Positions 1 through 4,684 of a stretch of 5,308 nt of DNA are shown one piece after another. The DNA is taken from assembly GCA_016296485.1 (NCBI GenBank), contig JAEDJF010000098.1, positions 1-5,308 on the forward strand, written 5' to 3'. Origin of the DNA: Oscillospiraceae bacterium (lineage in GTDB: Bacteria; Bacillota; Clostridia; Oscillospirales; Ruminococcaceae). The first letter of the stretch is position 1. Each line of letters begins with the position of its first letter. A program made the position numbers and the translations under genes. The notes beneath the pieces were generated by a model, which worked only from the letters and a program-made list of their open reading frames with translations, was not told the DNA's origin and made no database searches.

Positions 1-55
1 AACATCCCGGTCTCCAAAACCGTTGTTGAGGGTTCGAGTCCTTCTGCCCCTGCCA
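1..55 (+). tRNA. tRNA-Trp (anticodon CCA), 3' part only
   Basis: This is the 3' portion of a tryptophan tRNA; the acceptor 5' strand and most of the D arm lie left of the window. The anticodon loop CTCCAAA is at 12-18 with anticodon CCA at 14-16. The T arm is GAGGG (28-32), loop TTCGAGT (33-39), CCTTC (40-44). The acceptor 3' strand TGCCCCT is at 45-51, discriminator G at 52, and an encoded CCA tail at 53-55. The anticodon stem (7-11 with 19-23) has four good pairs and a C7/T23 mismatch at its base. A terminator follows three bases after the tail, so this tRNA is the last gene of its transcript. Confidence 0.93.
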
Positions 56-57
56 CC

Positions 58-90
58 TAGACCCGCCGCTATACGGCGGGTCTATTTTTC
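58..90 (+). terminator. Rho-independent terminator after tRNA-Trp
   Basis: An 11-bp perfect GC-rich stem pairs 58-68 (TAGACCCGCCG) with 74-84, around a 5-base loop (CTATA), and is followed by TTTTT at 85-89. It ends the tRNA transcript and separates it from the lipoprotein gene. Confidence 0.93.
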
Positions 91-150
91 ATCATTAAAA
101 ACACAAGCTATCAAGGTTGAGCATTGTAAAATATTACGCAGTATTCCAAT

Positions 151-165
151 TATGAATATTTCATA
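151..165. repeat. AT-rich 15-bp inverted repeat upstream of the lipoprotein gene
   Basis: TATGAA-TAT-TTCATA is a perfect 6-3-6 dyad. A perfect 10-bp palindrome TAATGCATTA follows at 171-180. Both lie just upstream of the candidate promoter of the lipoprotein gene and could bind a regulator. In AT-rich intergenic DNA such short dyads also arise by chance, so function is only a guess. Apart from these and the promoter, nothing else was seen between 91 and 222. Confidence 0.3.
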
Positions 166-184
166 TTGTTTAATGCATTATGGC

Positions 185-219
185 TTGAAATGATTTCCAA
201 TAGGTACTAGATTTATAAT
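185..219 (+). promoter_or_regulatory. candidate promoter of the lipoprotein gene
   Basis: TTGAAA at 185-190 is followed after 17 bases by TAGATT at 208-213, a plausible sigma-A type promoter. A perfect TATAAT lies at 214-219 but has no good -35 at proper spacing (191-196 is TGATTT). Either choice gives a very short leader before the ribosome binding site AGGGGGAAGG (223-232) and the ATG at 238. Confidence 0.45.
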
Positions 220-237
220 TAAAGGGGGAAGGATATT

Positions 238-753
238 ATGAAAAAAAGTATAGCTGTGCTGGTTGCCGTTTTACTGCTCGTTTTTGTATTTGCCTGCTGT
301 GGTACGGATACCAAGCAGCCAGATGCTCAAAACGGGAATGAGAACTCTATGGACTTGAGCGAAACGGAAAACGAAGATGAAGGCTTAGACGCTTCGGAAG
401 AGTCGGAAAAAATGCAAACGCCTAGCGGACTTGAAGACGTGAATGTTTGCTACGAGTATATGACTTTGGAGGAAATTACAGAAACCGGCTACTATCCGTG
501 CTGGATGCAGCCCTACTCCGTTATCATATATGATGAAAATGGAATCCCCACCATTGTTGAGGGAGGGGAACTTACTCCGGAAGACGTTGAAGGAAGAGAT
601 GATATTGCTTCCGTTGGCTTTTTACAAATGGAAAATGATATGAAAATAAATCCGGATACAAAAGCGGAATATGACCTTTACGGTTTTATCCAGAATATTT
701 ATTATAAATGGCCCGGAGAAGACGATTATCGTTTGGCGCCTCCCGGACATTGA
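238..753 (+). CDS. putative lipoprotein, acidic linker, C-terminus apparently frameshifted
   Basis: As it stands this encodes 171 residues. The N-terminus is a lipoprotein signal: MKK, a hydrophobic core at residues 5-19 and a lipobox V-F-A-C with Cys20 as the predicted lipidated residue. The protein should therefore be anchored outside the cytoplasmic membrane. Residues 22-63 form a low-complexity linker rich in Glu, Asp, Asn and Ser. A compact domain follows from about residue 66, with aromatic residues and Cys71/Cys88. I do not recognise this domain and assign no function. The start is set by AGGGGGAAGG (223-232), five bases before the ATG. The last six residues (LAPPGH) look unnatural, while another frame continues with protein-like sequence to 817 (see the 733-817 entry), so the intact protein would be about 192 residues. 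The gene stands alone between two terminators. Confidence 0.75.
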   Translation: MKKSIAVLVAVLLLVFVFACCGTDTKQPDAQNGNENSMDLSETENEDEGLDASEESEKMQTPSGLEDVNVCYEYMTLEEITETGYYPCWMQPYSVIIYDENGIPTIVEGGELTPEDVEGRDDIASVGFLQMENDMKINPDTKAEYDLYGFIQNIYYKWPGEDDYRLAPPGH

Positions 754-817
754 TGCCGAAACGGTGCCCGAAGGCCGCAAAATGGAAATCAAAAGCGCTT
801 TACAGTATTATCTGTAA
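733..817 (+). other. out-of-frame C-terminal tail of the lipoprotein (probable frameshift)
   Basis: If one T of the TTT run at 732-734 is removed, reading passes from Arg165 (CGT, 730-732) into the frame that starts with TGG at 734. It gives 27 more residues, including DIDAETVPEGRKMEIK and ending in QYYL before TAA at 815-817. This tail resembles the charged composition of the upstream domain better than the six-residue end in the annotated frame. The stop would lie in the 3' arm of the terminator hairpin, which is tight but possible. The cause could be a mutation (decaying gene), an assembly or sequencing error, or, least likely, programmed frameshifting. Confidence 0.5.
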
Positions 818-833
818 AGCGCTTTTAATTTTT
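791..833 (+). terminator. strong terminator after the lipoprotein gene
   Basis: A perfect 15-bp stem pairs 791-805 (AAAAGCGCTTTACAG) with 812-826, around loop TATTAT, followed by AATTTTT. The A-rich 5' side means it could also stop transcription from the other strand. It isolates the lipoprotein gene from the ATPase gene. Confidence 0.92.
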
Positions 834-855
834 CTGAGTAAAATAGGGTTACGTC

Positions 856-884
856 TTGAAGCTCGTGGAATTATGTGCAATAAT
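856..884 (+). promoter_or_regulatory. extended -10 promoter of the ATPase gene
   Basis: TTGAAG (856-861), a 17-base spacer and AATAAT (879-884), with TGC directly before the -10 (876-878), form a good extended -10 promoter. Transcription would start near 891. This is downstream of the in-frame ATG at 873, which argues against that ATG as the start and in favour of the ATG at 936. Confidence 0.6.
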
Positions 885-925
885 GTAAAAGAGCGCAGAT
901 ATTCGCGCGAAAAATTATATAGAAT

Positions 926-930
926 AAAGG
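926..930 (+). promoter_or_regulatory. ribosome binding site that sets the ATPase start
   Basis: AAAGG (followed by A) lies five bases before ATG 936. The upstream in-frame ATG at 873 has only a weak GTGGAATT before it and lies ahead of the predicted transcription start, so this site decides the start. Confidence 0.6.
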
Positions 931-935
931 ATAAA

Positions 936-1688
936 ATGGAACGACGCTATATTGACAGCATTAGGCTTAATAAGCCCATTGACGAAAATTCATATCTGCG
1001 GGCGCTGCCCGCGGTAAAATACCTTATGGAAAACGAGCGCCTTGGCTTCGACCGGGACGTGACGTTTTTCGTCGGCGAAAACGGTACGGGAAAGTCAACC
1101 CTCATTGAGGCAATCGCAGTGGCGGCGGGCTTTAACCCGGAGGGCGGAAGCCGCAATTTTACTTTCGCCACGAAAAATTCTCATTCGGAGCTTTGGAAGC
1201 ATCTCACCGTTTCAAAGACAGCATATCCGAAGGACGGATTTTTTCTTCGGGCGGAGAGCTTTTATAACCTTGCCAGCAACATCGACGATATGGATTCAGA
1301 AGCCTCTTTTGATCCGCCGGTAATAGACGCCTACGGCGGGGTTTCGCTCCACGAGCAGTCCCACGGCGAAAGCTTTATGGCGCTGGTTCAAAACCGCCTC
1401 GGCGGAAACGGGCTTTATATCTTCGACGAGCCGGAGGCAGCCCTTTCACCCATGAAGCTGATGACCTTGATGGTGGAGATGGACCGCCTTGTAAAGCAAA
1501 ATTCCCAGTTCATAATCGCCACCCATTCGCCGATTCTGATGACTTTTCCCGGGGCAAGGGTGCTCGAATTTTCTGAGCACGGAATCGAACCGGTGAGCTA
1601 TAGGGACACCGAGCACTACGCCGTCACAAAGCAGTTCCTTGACAGCCCTGAGCGAATGCTCAAATATCTCTTTGAGAATAAGGGATAA
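936..1688 (+). CDS. AAA/ABC-type ATPase, COG3910-like, stand-alone
   Basis: Encodes a 250-residue soluble ATPase of the ABC/SMC-like fold, resembling the predicted-ATPase family COG3910. Visible motifs in order: Walker A GENGTGKST (47-55), the family stretch GFNPEGGS (65-72), GFFLRAESFYN (101-111), ABC signature SHGES (142-146), Walker B YIFDEPEA (161-168, D164 and E165), and the H-loop THSP with His197. The C-terminal EHY...MLKYLFE is also typical. All catalytic elements are present, so it should hydrolyse ATP, but the substrate or partner is unknown; there is no transmembrane partner gene and no nuclease domain. The frame stays open to 708, but AAAGG at 926-930, five bases before ATG 936, and the promoter at 856-884 favour 936 over ATG 873. 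Total length matches what I recall for the family. It converges on the minus-strand zinc-ribbon gene. Confidence 0.9.
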   Translation: MERRYIDSIRLNKPIDENSYLRALPAVKYLMENERLGFDRDVTFFVGENGTGKSTLIEAIAVAAGFNPEGGSRNFTFATKNSHSELWKHLTVSKTAYPKDGFFLRAESFYNLASNIDDMDSEASFDPPVIDAYGGVSLHEQSHGESFMALVQNRLGGNGLYIFDEPEAALSPMKLMTLMVEMDRLVKQNSQFIIATHSPILMTFPGARVLEFSEHGIEPVSYRDTEHYAVTKQFLDSPERMLKYLFENKG

Positions 1689-1718
1689 AAAAAGCTTGCC
1701 CCTCGGGCAAGCTTTTTT
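1688..1718. terminator. bidirectional terminator shared by two convergent genes
   Basis: A 14-bp stem pairs 1688-1701 (AAAAAAGCTTGCCC) with 1705-1718, around a 3-base loop CTC. The T run at 1713-1718 serves the plus-strand ATPase gene. The A run at 1687-1693 becomes a T run on the minus strand and serves the zinc-ribbon gene ending at 1723. The stem begins in the ATPase stop codon. Confidence 0.92.
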
Positions 1719-1722
1719 AAAT

Positions 1723-1947
1723 TCACCGTATTCTCCAGCGGTGTCCGCAGCATTGACAGACGCACTCCGTGTGCTGGATAGTTTTTGTTTTGGTGTTGGT
1801 AGCTGCGGGAATAATGAGGATGAGACCGAAGGTGCAAATTGCGAGAATTATCCAAAAGAGCCAGCCGAGACAGCCCCGGCGCTTTGTTTTAACTTCGGTC
1901 ACAACTTGGGTAACGACGTTTTGACTTTTGCATTTCGGACATACCAT
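1723..1947 (-). CDS. small membrane protein with split zinc ribbon
   Basis: Encodes a 74-residue protein on the minus strand. It opens with a zinc knuckle CPKC (Cys3, Cys6) and ends with a second one, CQCCGHRW (Cys64 and Cys67, with Cys62 and Cys66 nearby). Between them lie a basic stretch KTKRR (20-24), a hydrophobic segment at about 26-49 (CLGWLFWII...ILIIPAA) and a polar TNTKTKT stretch. The two knuckles look like the halves of one zinc ribbon separated by a membrane segment. Small zinc-ribbon membrane proteins of this layout occur in Firmicutes; I recall no assigned function. The start is ATG 1947, eight bases after AAAGGAG (plus-strand 1956-1962). An in-frame TTG at 1953 is too close to that site. 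The gene is alone on its strand. Confidence 0.85.
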   Translation of the reverse strand: MVCPKCKSQNVVTQVVTEVKTKRRGCLGWLFWIILAICTFGLILIIPAATNTKTKTIQHTECVCQCCGHRWRIR

Positions 1948-1955
1948 TTTCAAAA

Positions 1956-1962
1956 CTCCTTT
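1956..1962 (-). promoter_or_regulatory. ribosome binding site of the zinc-ribbon gene
   Basis: On the minus strand this reads AAAGGAG, eight bases before ATG 1947 and only three before the in-frame TTG 1953. The spacing chooses the ATG. Confidence 0.75.
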
Positions 1963-1980
1963 CAGCTTGAATGTATTTTT

Positions 1981-2009
1981 AGTATAGTTAGAAAATATGT
2001 CGTTAAAAA
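1981..2009 (-). promoter_or_regulatory. candidate promoter of the zinc-ribbon gene
   Basis: On the minus strand TATACT (1981-1986) is a good -10 element 18 bases upstream of the ribosome binding site. The -35 at 17-base spacing is a weak TTTTTA in a T-rich run. With the forward promoter at 2074-2102 it makes a divergent promoter region; nothing else clear was seen between 2010 and 2073 apart from a weak TCTC/GAGA hairpin at 2059-2071. Confidence 0.4.
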
Positions 2010-2073
2010 AAGCAAAATATTAACAAATGATAAATAGTGGCAAATTGGGGCGTTTTTTTCTCGAAAAGAGAGG

Positions 2074-2102
2074 TTGCATTTTTTCCGCAGCTATATTATA
2101 GT
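2074..2102 (+). promoter_or_regulatory. candidate promoter of the XRE regulator gene
   Basis: TTGCAT (2074-2079), 17 bases, then TATAGT (2097-2102) make a fair sigma-A type promoter with a start near 2109. A second possible -10, TATAAT, is at 2159-2164 (or TGG-TATATA at 2154-2162 as an extended -10); it lacks a clear -35 but would give a leader of about 25 bases with the ribosome binding site in place. The dyad at 2125-2139 lies just downstream of the first promoter and would overlap the -35 position of the second. Confidence 0.45.
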
Positions 2103-2124
2103 ATTTATAGAGAGAAAAATTCAC

Positions 2125-2139
2125 TCTACGATGCGTAGA
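2125..2139. repeat. 15-bp dyad, possible operator of the regulator gene
   Basis: TCTACGATGCGTAGA is a perfect 6-3-6 inverted repeat between the two possible promoters of the XRE regulator gene. Its position would suit repression and autoregulation. A dyad with the same outer half-sites, TCTACTTGCAGTAGA, lies after the gene at 2781-2795. Binding by the encoded regulator is an inference. Confidence 0.45.
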
Positions 2140-2180
2140 AATGTTCATAAATGTGGTATATAATAGATATATCAGCAGAA

Positions 2181-2188
2181 AAGGAGGG
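2181..2188 (+). promoter_or_regulatory. strong ribosome binding site pointing to a CTG start
   Basis: AAGGAGGG is nearly perfectly complementary to the 16S rRNA 3' end and lies seven bases before CTG 2196. No ATG, GTG or TTG in the gene's frame is at usable distance downstream, so this site decides the start of the regulator. Confidence 0.8.
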
Positions 2189-2195
2189 AACACCT

Positions 2196-2774
2196 CTGGA
2201 GGATCTTAAAGTTATAACCGCCAGCAATATAATAAATCTCAGAACGAAAGCCGGCATGACCCAGGCGGAGCTCGGCGAACTTCTGAGCTATTCGGATAAA
2301 AGCATATCAAAATGGGAAAGAGCTGAAGCAATTCCCGATGCCTTCGTGCTCAAAAGTATGAGCGAAATTTTCGGCGTCTCGGTGGATTATATATTGAGCG
2401 CCCACGATAAATGGCAGCCGGAGCCGGAAAAGGCGGAGGCGGGCTACAGCAGCAACGTAATCACTATGATTTCCATTGTCGGAATTTTCACTCTTGCGCT
2501 GCTCGCTTTCATAGTGACCTGGATACTTGAATCGCCGAAGTGGATAATTTTTATTTGGATGATACCTGTTTTGCTTGTGACGCACCTAGTGCTCAACTCC
2601 GTTTTCAAGAAAGGAAAAAATAATTTCTATATAGTTGCCGCCCTGGTGGCAAGCGTCATCGCGGTAGTGTATCTCACTTTTATTTCACAGAACTGGTGGC
2701 CGCTTTTTATTCTCATTGTTCCGGCGGAGGTTATCGTTTTCCTCTGCTTTAGGGTCAAAAAAACGCATAAATAA
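2196..2774 (+). CDS. XRE-family transcriptional regulator with four membrane segments, CTG start
   Basis: Encodes 192 residues from CTG 2196. Residues about 8-67 are an XRE/Cro-type helix-turn-helix: NIINLRTKAGMTQAELGELL, the recognition-helix region YSDKSISKWERAEAIPD, and GVSVDYIL. This is a DNA-binding domain. After a polar linker (70-86, HDKWQPEPEKAEAG) come four hydrophobic segments at about 88-111, 116-137, 144-164 and 168-186, ending in a basic tail RVKKTHK. The protein is therefore probably a membrane-tethered repressor-like regulator; many Clostridia have XRE proteins with membrane tails, but ligand and targets are unknown. The frame remains open up to ATG 2151, but that ATG precedes the ribosome binding site, sits in a TATAAT-containing stretch, and adds residues unlike the family; the usual family start is M-x-D-L, matching (C)TG-GAG-GAT-CTT. 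It is followed by a terminator. Confidence 0.88.
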   Translation: MEDLKVITASNIINLRTKAGMTQAELGELLSYSDKSISKWERAEAIPDAFVLKSMSEIFGVSVDYILSAHDKWQPEPEKAEAGYSSNVITMISIVGIFTLALLAFIVTWILESPKWIIFIWMIPVLLVTHLVLNSVFKKGKNNFYIVAALVASVIAVVYLTFISQNWWPLFILIVPAEVIVFLCFRVKKTHK

Positions 2775-2780
2775 GCCATT

Positions 2781-2795
2781 TCTACTTGCAGTAGA
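2781..2795. repeat. 15-bp dyad downstream of the regulator, matching 2125-2139
   Basis: TCTACTTGCAGTAGA is a perfect 6-3-6 inverted repeat with the same outer half-sites (TCTAC...GTAGA) as the dyad upstream of the regulator gene. Its right half is also the start of the terminator's 5' arm, so half of it is explained by the terminator; the left TCTACT is not. It lies 64 bases before the nearest possible -35 of the degV operon. Confidence 0.4.
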
Positions 2796-2827
2796 GCCCG
2801 CAAAAGCGGGCTCTACTCTTTTATTAT
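2790..2827 (+). terminator. terminator after the XRE regulator gene
   Basis: A perfect 12-bp stem pairs 2790-2801 (AGTAGAGCCCGC) with 2806-2817, around loop AAAA, followed by CTTTTATTAT. It closes the regulator transcript ahead of the degV operon. Confidence 0.92.
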
Positions 2828-2858
2828 AAATCGTATAGGCGTGAAATCGAGCAATTCA

Positions 2859-2896
2859 TTGCCTTTTTTGAAGGAAAAGATGTATCATAATAGCAT
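2859..2896 (+). promoter_or_regulatory. candidate promoter region of the degV operon
   Basis: Two overlapping choices exist: TTGCCT (2859-2864), 18 bases, TATCAT (2883-2888); or TTGAAG (2868-2873), 17 bases, TAGCAT (2891-2896). Neither is strong. The terminator upstream means a promoter must lie in 2828-2910, and this is the best match seen. Confidence 0.4.
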
Positions 2897-2926
2897 AGCA
2901 AAAATTAAACGAAGGAGTATTTTGCG

Positions 2927-3814
2927 ATGGCTGAATATGTACTTAGCTGCTGCTCAACGGCAGACCTTTCCAAGGAGCATTTTGAAGAAAGAGACATACA
3001 CTATATTTGTTTCCATTATAAACTTGACGGCGTCGACCATCCCGACGACCTCGGTCAGACGATTCCTTTTGAGGAATTTTATAAAGCGATGAACGATGGA
3101 GCGGACACCCAGACCTCCCAGGTCAACGTCTCGGAGTATCTTAACTATTTCTCAAAATTTCTTGAGGAGGGCAAGGATATTATCCACGTAAGCCTTTCGA
3201 GCGGAATTTCCGGAAGCGTAAACGCCGCCACCAACGCTATGAATATTGCGCGGGAGCGCTACCCCGAGCGCAAAATTTACGTCATTGATTCCCTCGGCGC
3301 TTCCTCCGGTTACGGACTTCTTATGGATAAACTGGCGGACCTTCGGGACGAGGGAATGACCATCGACGAACTTCGGGACTGGGCGGAGGAAAATAAACTC
3401 AGACTCAACCACTGGTTCTTCTCCACCGACCTTAAATTCTATATCAAGGGCGGAAGAGTTTCCAAAACCAGCGGCGCCATCGGCACCATGCTCGGAATTT
3501 GCCCCCTCCTCAATATGGACGACAAAGGCCGCCTCATCCCGAGAGCCAAAATTAGAAGCAAGCGCAAGGTGATACAGGAAATCGTAAAGCGTATGGAGGA
3601 GAACGCCGACGACGGTCTTGACTACTCCGGAAAATGCTACATTTCCCAGTCCGCCTGTGTCGAGGACGCAAAGGAAGTAGCGGCGCTTGTTGAGGAGCGT
3701 TTCAAAAAACTTAACGGCAAGGTTGAAATCAACTACGTCGGTACCACAATCGGAAGCCACACAGGTCCCGGAACCGTTGCGCTGTTCTTCTGGGGCAAAA
3801 GGAGGGAAAACTGA
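2927..3814 (+). CDS. DegV family protein (FakB-like fatty-acid-binding), first copy
   Basis: Encodes 295 residues of the DegV fold. By family knowledge, DegV/FakB proteins bind one fatty acid in a buried tunnel and present it to the kinase FakA, feeding exogenous fatty acids into phospholipids. Motifs in order: STADL (10-14) of the N-terminal domain, TSQ (63-65), SLSSGISGS (89-97), DSLGASSGYG (121-130), LKFYIKGGRVS (169-179), GICPLLN (190-196) and GSHTGPGTVALFF (276-288). Length fits the family. Where many DegV proteins have Lys-Pro this copy has Cys192-Pro193; from memory this is shared by a clostridial subgroup. The start ATG 2927 follows GAAGGAG (2911-2917) by nine bases. It heads an operon and overlaps the second degV by one base. 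Fatty-acid specificity cannot be read from the sequence, and no fakA is visible. Confidence 0.92.
   Translation: MAEYVLSCCSTADLSKEHFEERDIHYICFHYKLDGVDHPDDLGQTIPFEEFYKAMNDGADTQTSQVNVSEYLNYFSKFLEEGKDIIHVSLSSGISGSVNAATNAMNIARERYPERKIYVIDSLGASSGYGLLMDKLADLRDEGMTIDELRDWAEENKLRLNHWFFSTDLKFYIKGGRVSKTSGAIGTMLGICPLLNMDDKGRLIPRAKIRSKRKVIQEIVKRMEENADDGLDYSGKCYISQSACVEDAKEVAALVEERFKKLNGKVEINYVGTTIGSHTGPGTVALFFWGKRREN
3799..3806 (+). promoter_or_regulatory. ribosome binding site of the second degV, inside the first
   Basis: AAGGAGGG lies in the last codons of the first degV gene (encoding part of GKRREN), seven bases before ATG 3814. It fixes the start of the second gene and, with the one-base TGATG overlap, suggests translational coupling. 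Confidence 0.8.
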
Positions 3815-4674
3815 TGATAAAGCTTTTTACTGACACCACCGCGAACCTTACGAAAGAGCTTGTTGAAAAACATAATATTGGTTTGGTCTCCCTTGCCTAC
3901 ACTCTTGACGGAGTTGAAAGCGCCTGCGGAACCGGTCCCGATTTTGACGGAAAGGCGTTTTACGGCGCGATGCGAAACGGAGCGGAGGCAAAGACCTCCA
4001 TGGTCAGCGTCGGGGAATTTGTGGACGCCTTTGAGCCCTACGTCAAAAACGGGGACAGCATTATTTTCTTCGGAATTTCGAGCGGCATAAGCGGCACTAT
4101 CAATTCGGCTGAAATTGCCGCCGATGAGCTTCGGGACAGATACCCTTCCGCAAAAATCGCGGTTATCGATACCATAGCCGCGGGTCTTGGCGAAGGGTTC
4201 CAGGTTCTCGGTGCCGCCGAGCTCATTGAAAAGGGCGAGCCCTTCCTTAAAATCGTAAAGATTTGCGAGCTGCGCCGCAAAAATATGTGCCAGTTCTTTA
4301 CCGTTGACGACCTTAAATATCTGAGAAAGGGCGGAAGAATTTCCGCCGCTGCCGCCGCCGTCGGAACGGTGCTCAATATTAAGCCCATTCTTATCGGAAG
4401 CGACGACGGTCATATTGTCTCCTGCGGAAAAGTGCGGGGAAGTATGAAATCCCTTATAGCGATAGCGGATAAGTATTCAGAGCTGGTGCTCGACAAAACC
4501 GCCCGTGTCGGAATAACCCATGCGGATAACCCCGCGGCGGCGGAAGCTCTTGAAAGGCTCGTAAGGGAGAGGGGCTTTGACGGCGAGCTTATAGTTGCCG
4601 ACTTTGAGCCCGTCTGCGGCTCCCACGTCGGTCCCGGCTCCGTGGCGCTTTTCTTTATGGGCGAACACAAGTGA
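3814..4674 (+). CDS. DegV family protein (FakB-like fatty-acid-binding), second copy
   Basis: Encodes 286 residues, a second DegV-fold protein that is clearly diverged from the first. Motifs in order: FTDTTANL (5-12), the ligand-site KTS (60-62), GISSGISGT (87-95), VIDT (117-120), LKYLRKGGRIS (167-177), the classical KPIL (190-193), and CGSHVGPGSVALFF (268-281). It thus has the canonical Lys-Pro that the first copy lacks. The expected role is binding a fatty acid for transfer to a FakA-type kinase. Tandem, non-identical DegV genes fit two carriers with different acyl-chain preference, as FakB1 and FakB2 have in Staphylococcus aureus, but that is inference. Its ATG overlaps the stop of the first gene (TGATG), and its strong ribosome binding site lies within the first gene. 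The hemolysin III gene starts 10 bases after its stop. Confidence 0.92.
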   Translation: MIKLFTDTTANLTKELVEKHNIGLVSLAYTLDGVESACGTGPDFDGKAFYGAMRNGAEAKTSMVSVGEFVDAFEPYVKNGDSIIFFGISSGISGTINSAEIAADELRDRYPSAKIAVIDTIAAGLGEGFQVLGAAELIEKGEPFLKIVKICELRRKNMCQFFTVDDLKYLRKGGRISAAAAAVGTVLNIKPILIGSDDGHIVSCGKVRGSMKSLIAIADKYSELVLDKTARVGITHADNPAAAEALERLVRERGFDGELIVADFEPVCGSHVGPGSVALFFMGEHK

Positions 4675-4684
4675 GGTGTTTAAA

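Noticed and set aside
708..935. Longer N-terminus for the ATPase, starting at 708 or 873
   Set aside because: From 708 it would read through the 15-bp terminator and give a basic, unnatural sequence. From 873 it would begin ahead of the predicted transcription start and has a poor binding site. ATG 936 fits the family length.
936..1953. Defence system or toxin-antitoxin pair made of the ATPase and the zinc-ribbon protein
   Set aside because: The genes are convergent on opposite strands with a shared terminator and separate promoters, which argues against one functional unit.
1639..2037. 132-codon plus-strand open frame
   Set aside because: It crosses the bidirectional terminator and is antisense to the zinc-ribbon gene, whose cysteine pairs and binding site are convincing.
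2041..2110. Riboswitch or structured RNA in the divergent intergenic region
   Set aside because: Only a 4-bp TCTC/GAGA hairpin (2059-2071) and promoter-like elements were seen; no extended conserved-looking structure or terminator precedes the gene.
3152..3760. 202-codon open frame on the minus strand
   Set aside because: It lies fully inside the first degV gene, which has clear family motifs; the frame is open because of codon composition. It has no ribosome binding site of note and no recognisable domain.
3733..4413. 226-codon open frame on the minus strand
   Set aside because: Antisense to both degV genes, with no recognisable motifs; a shadow of the coding strand.
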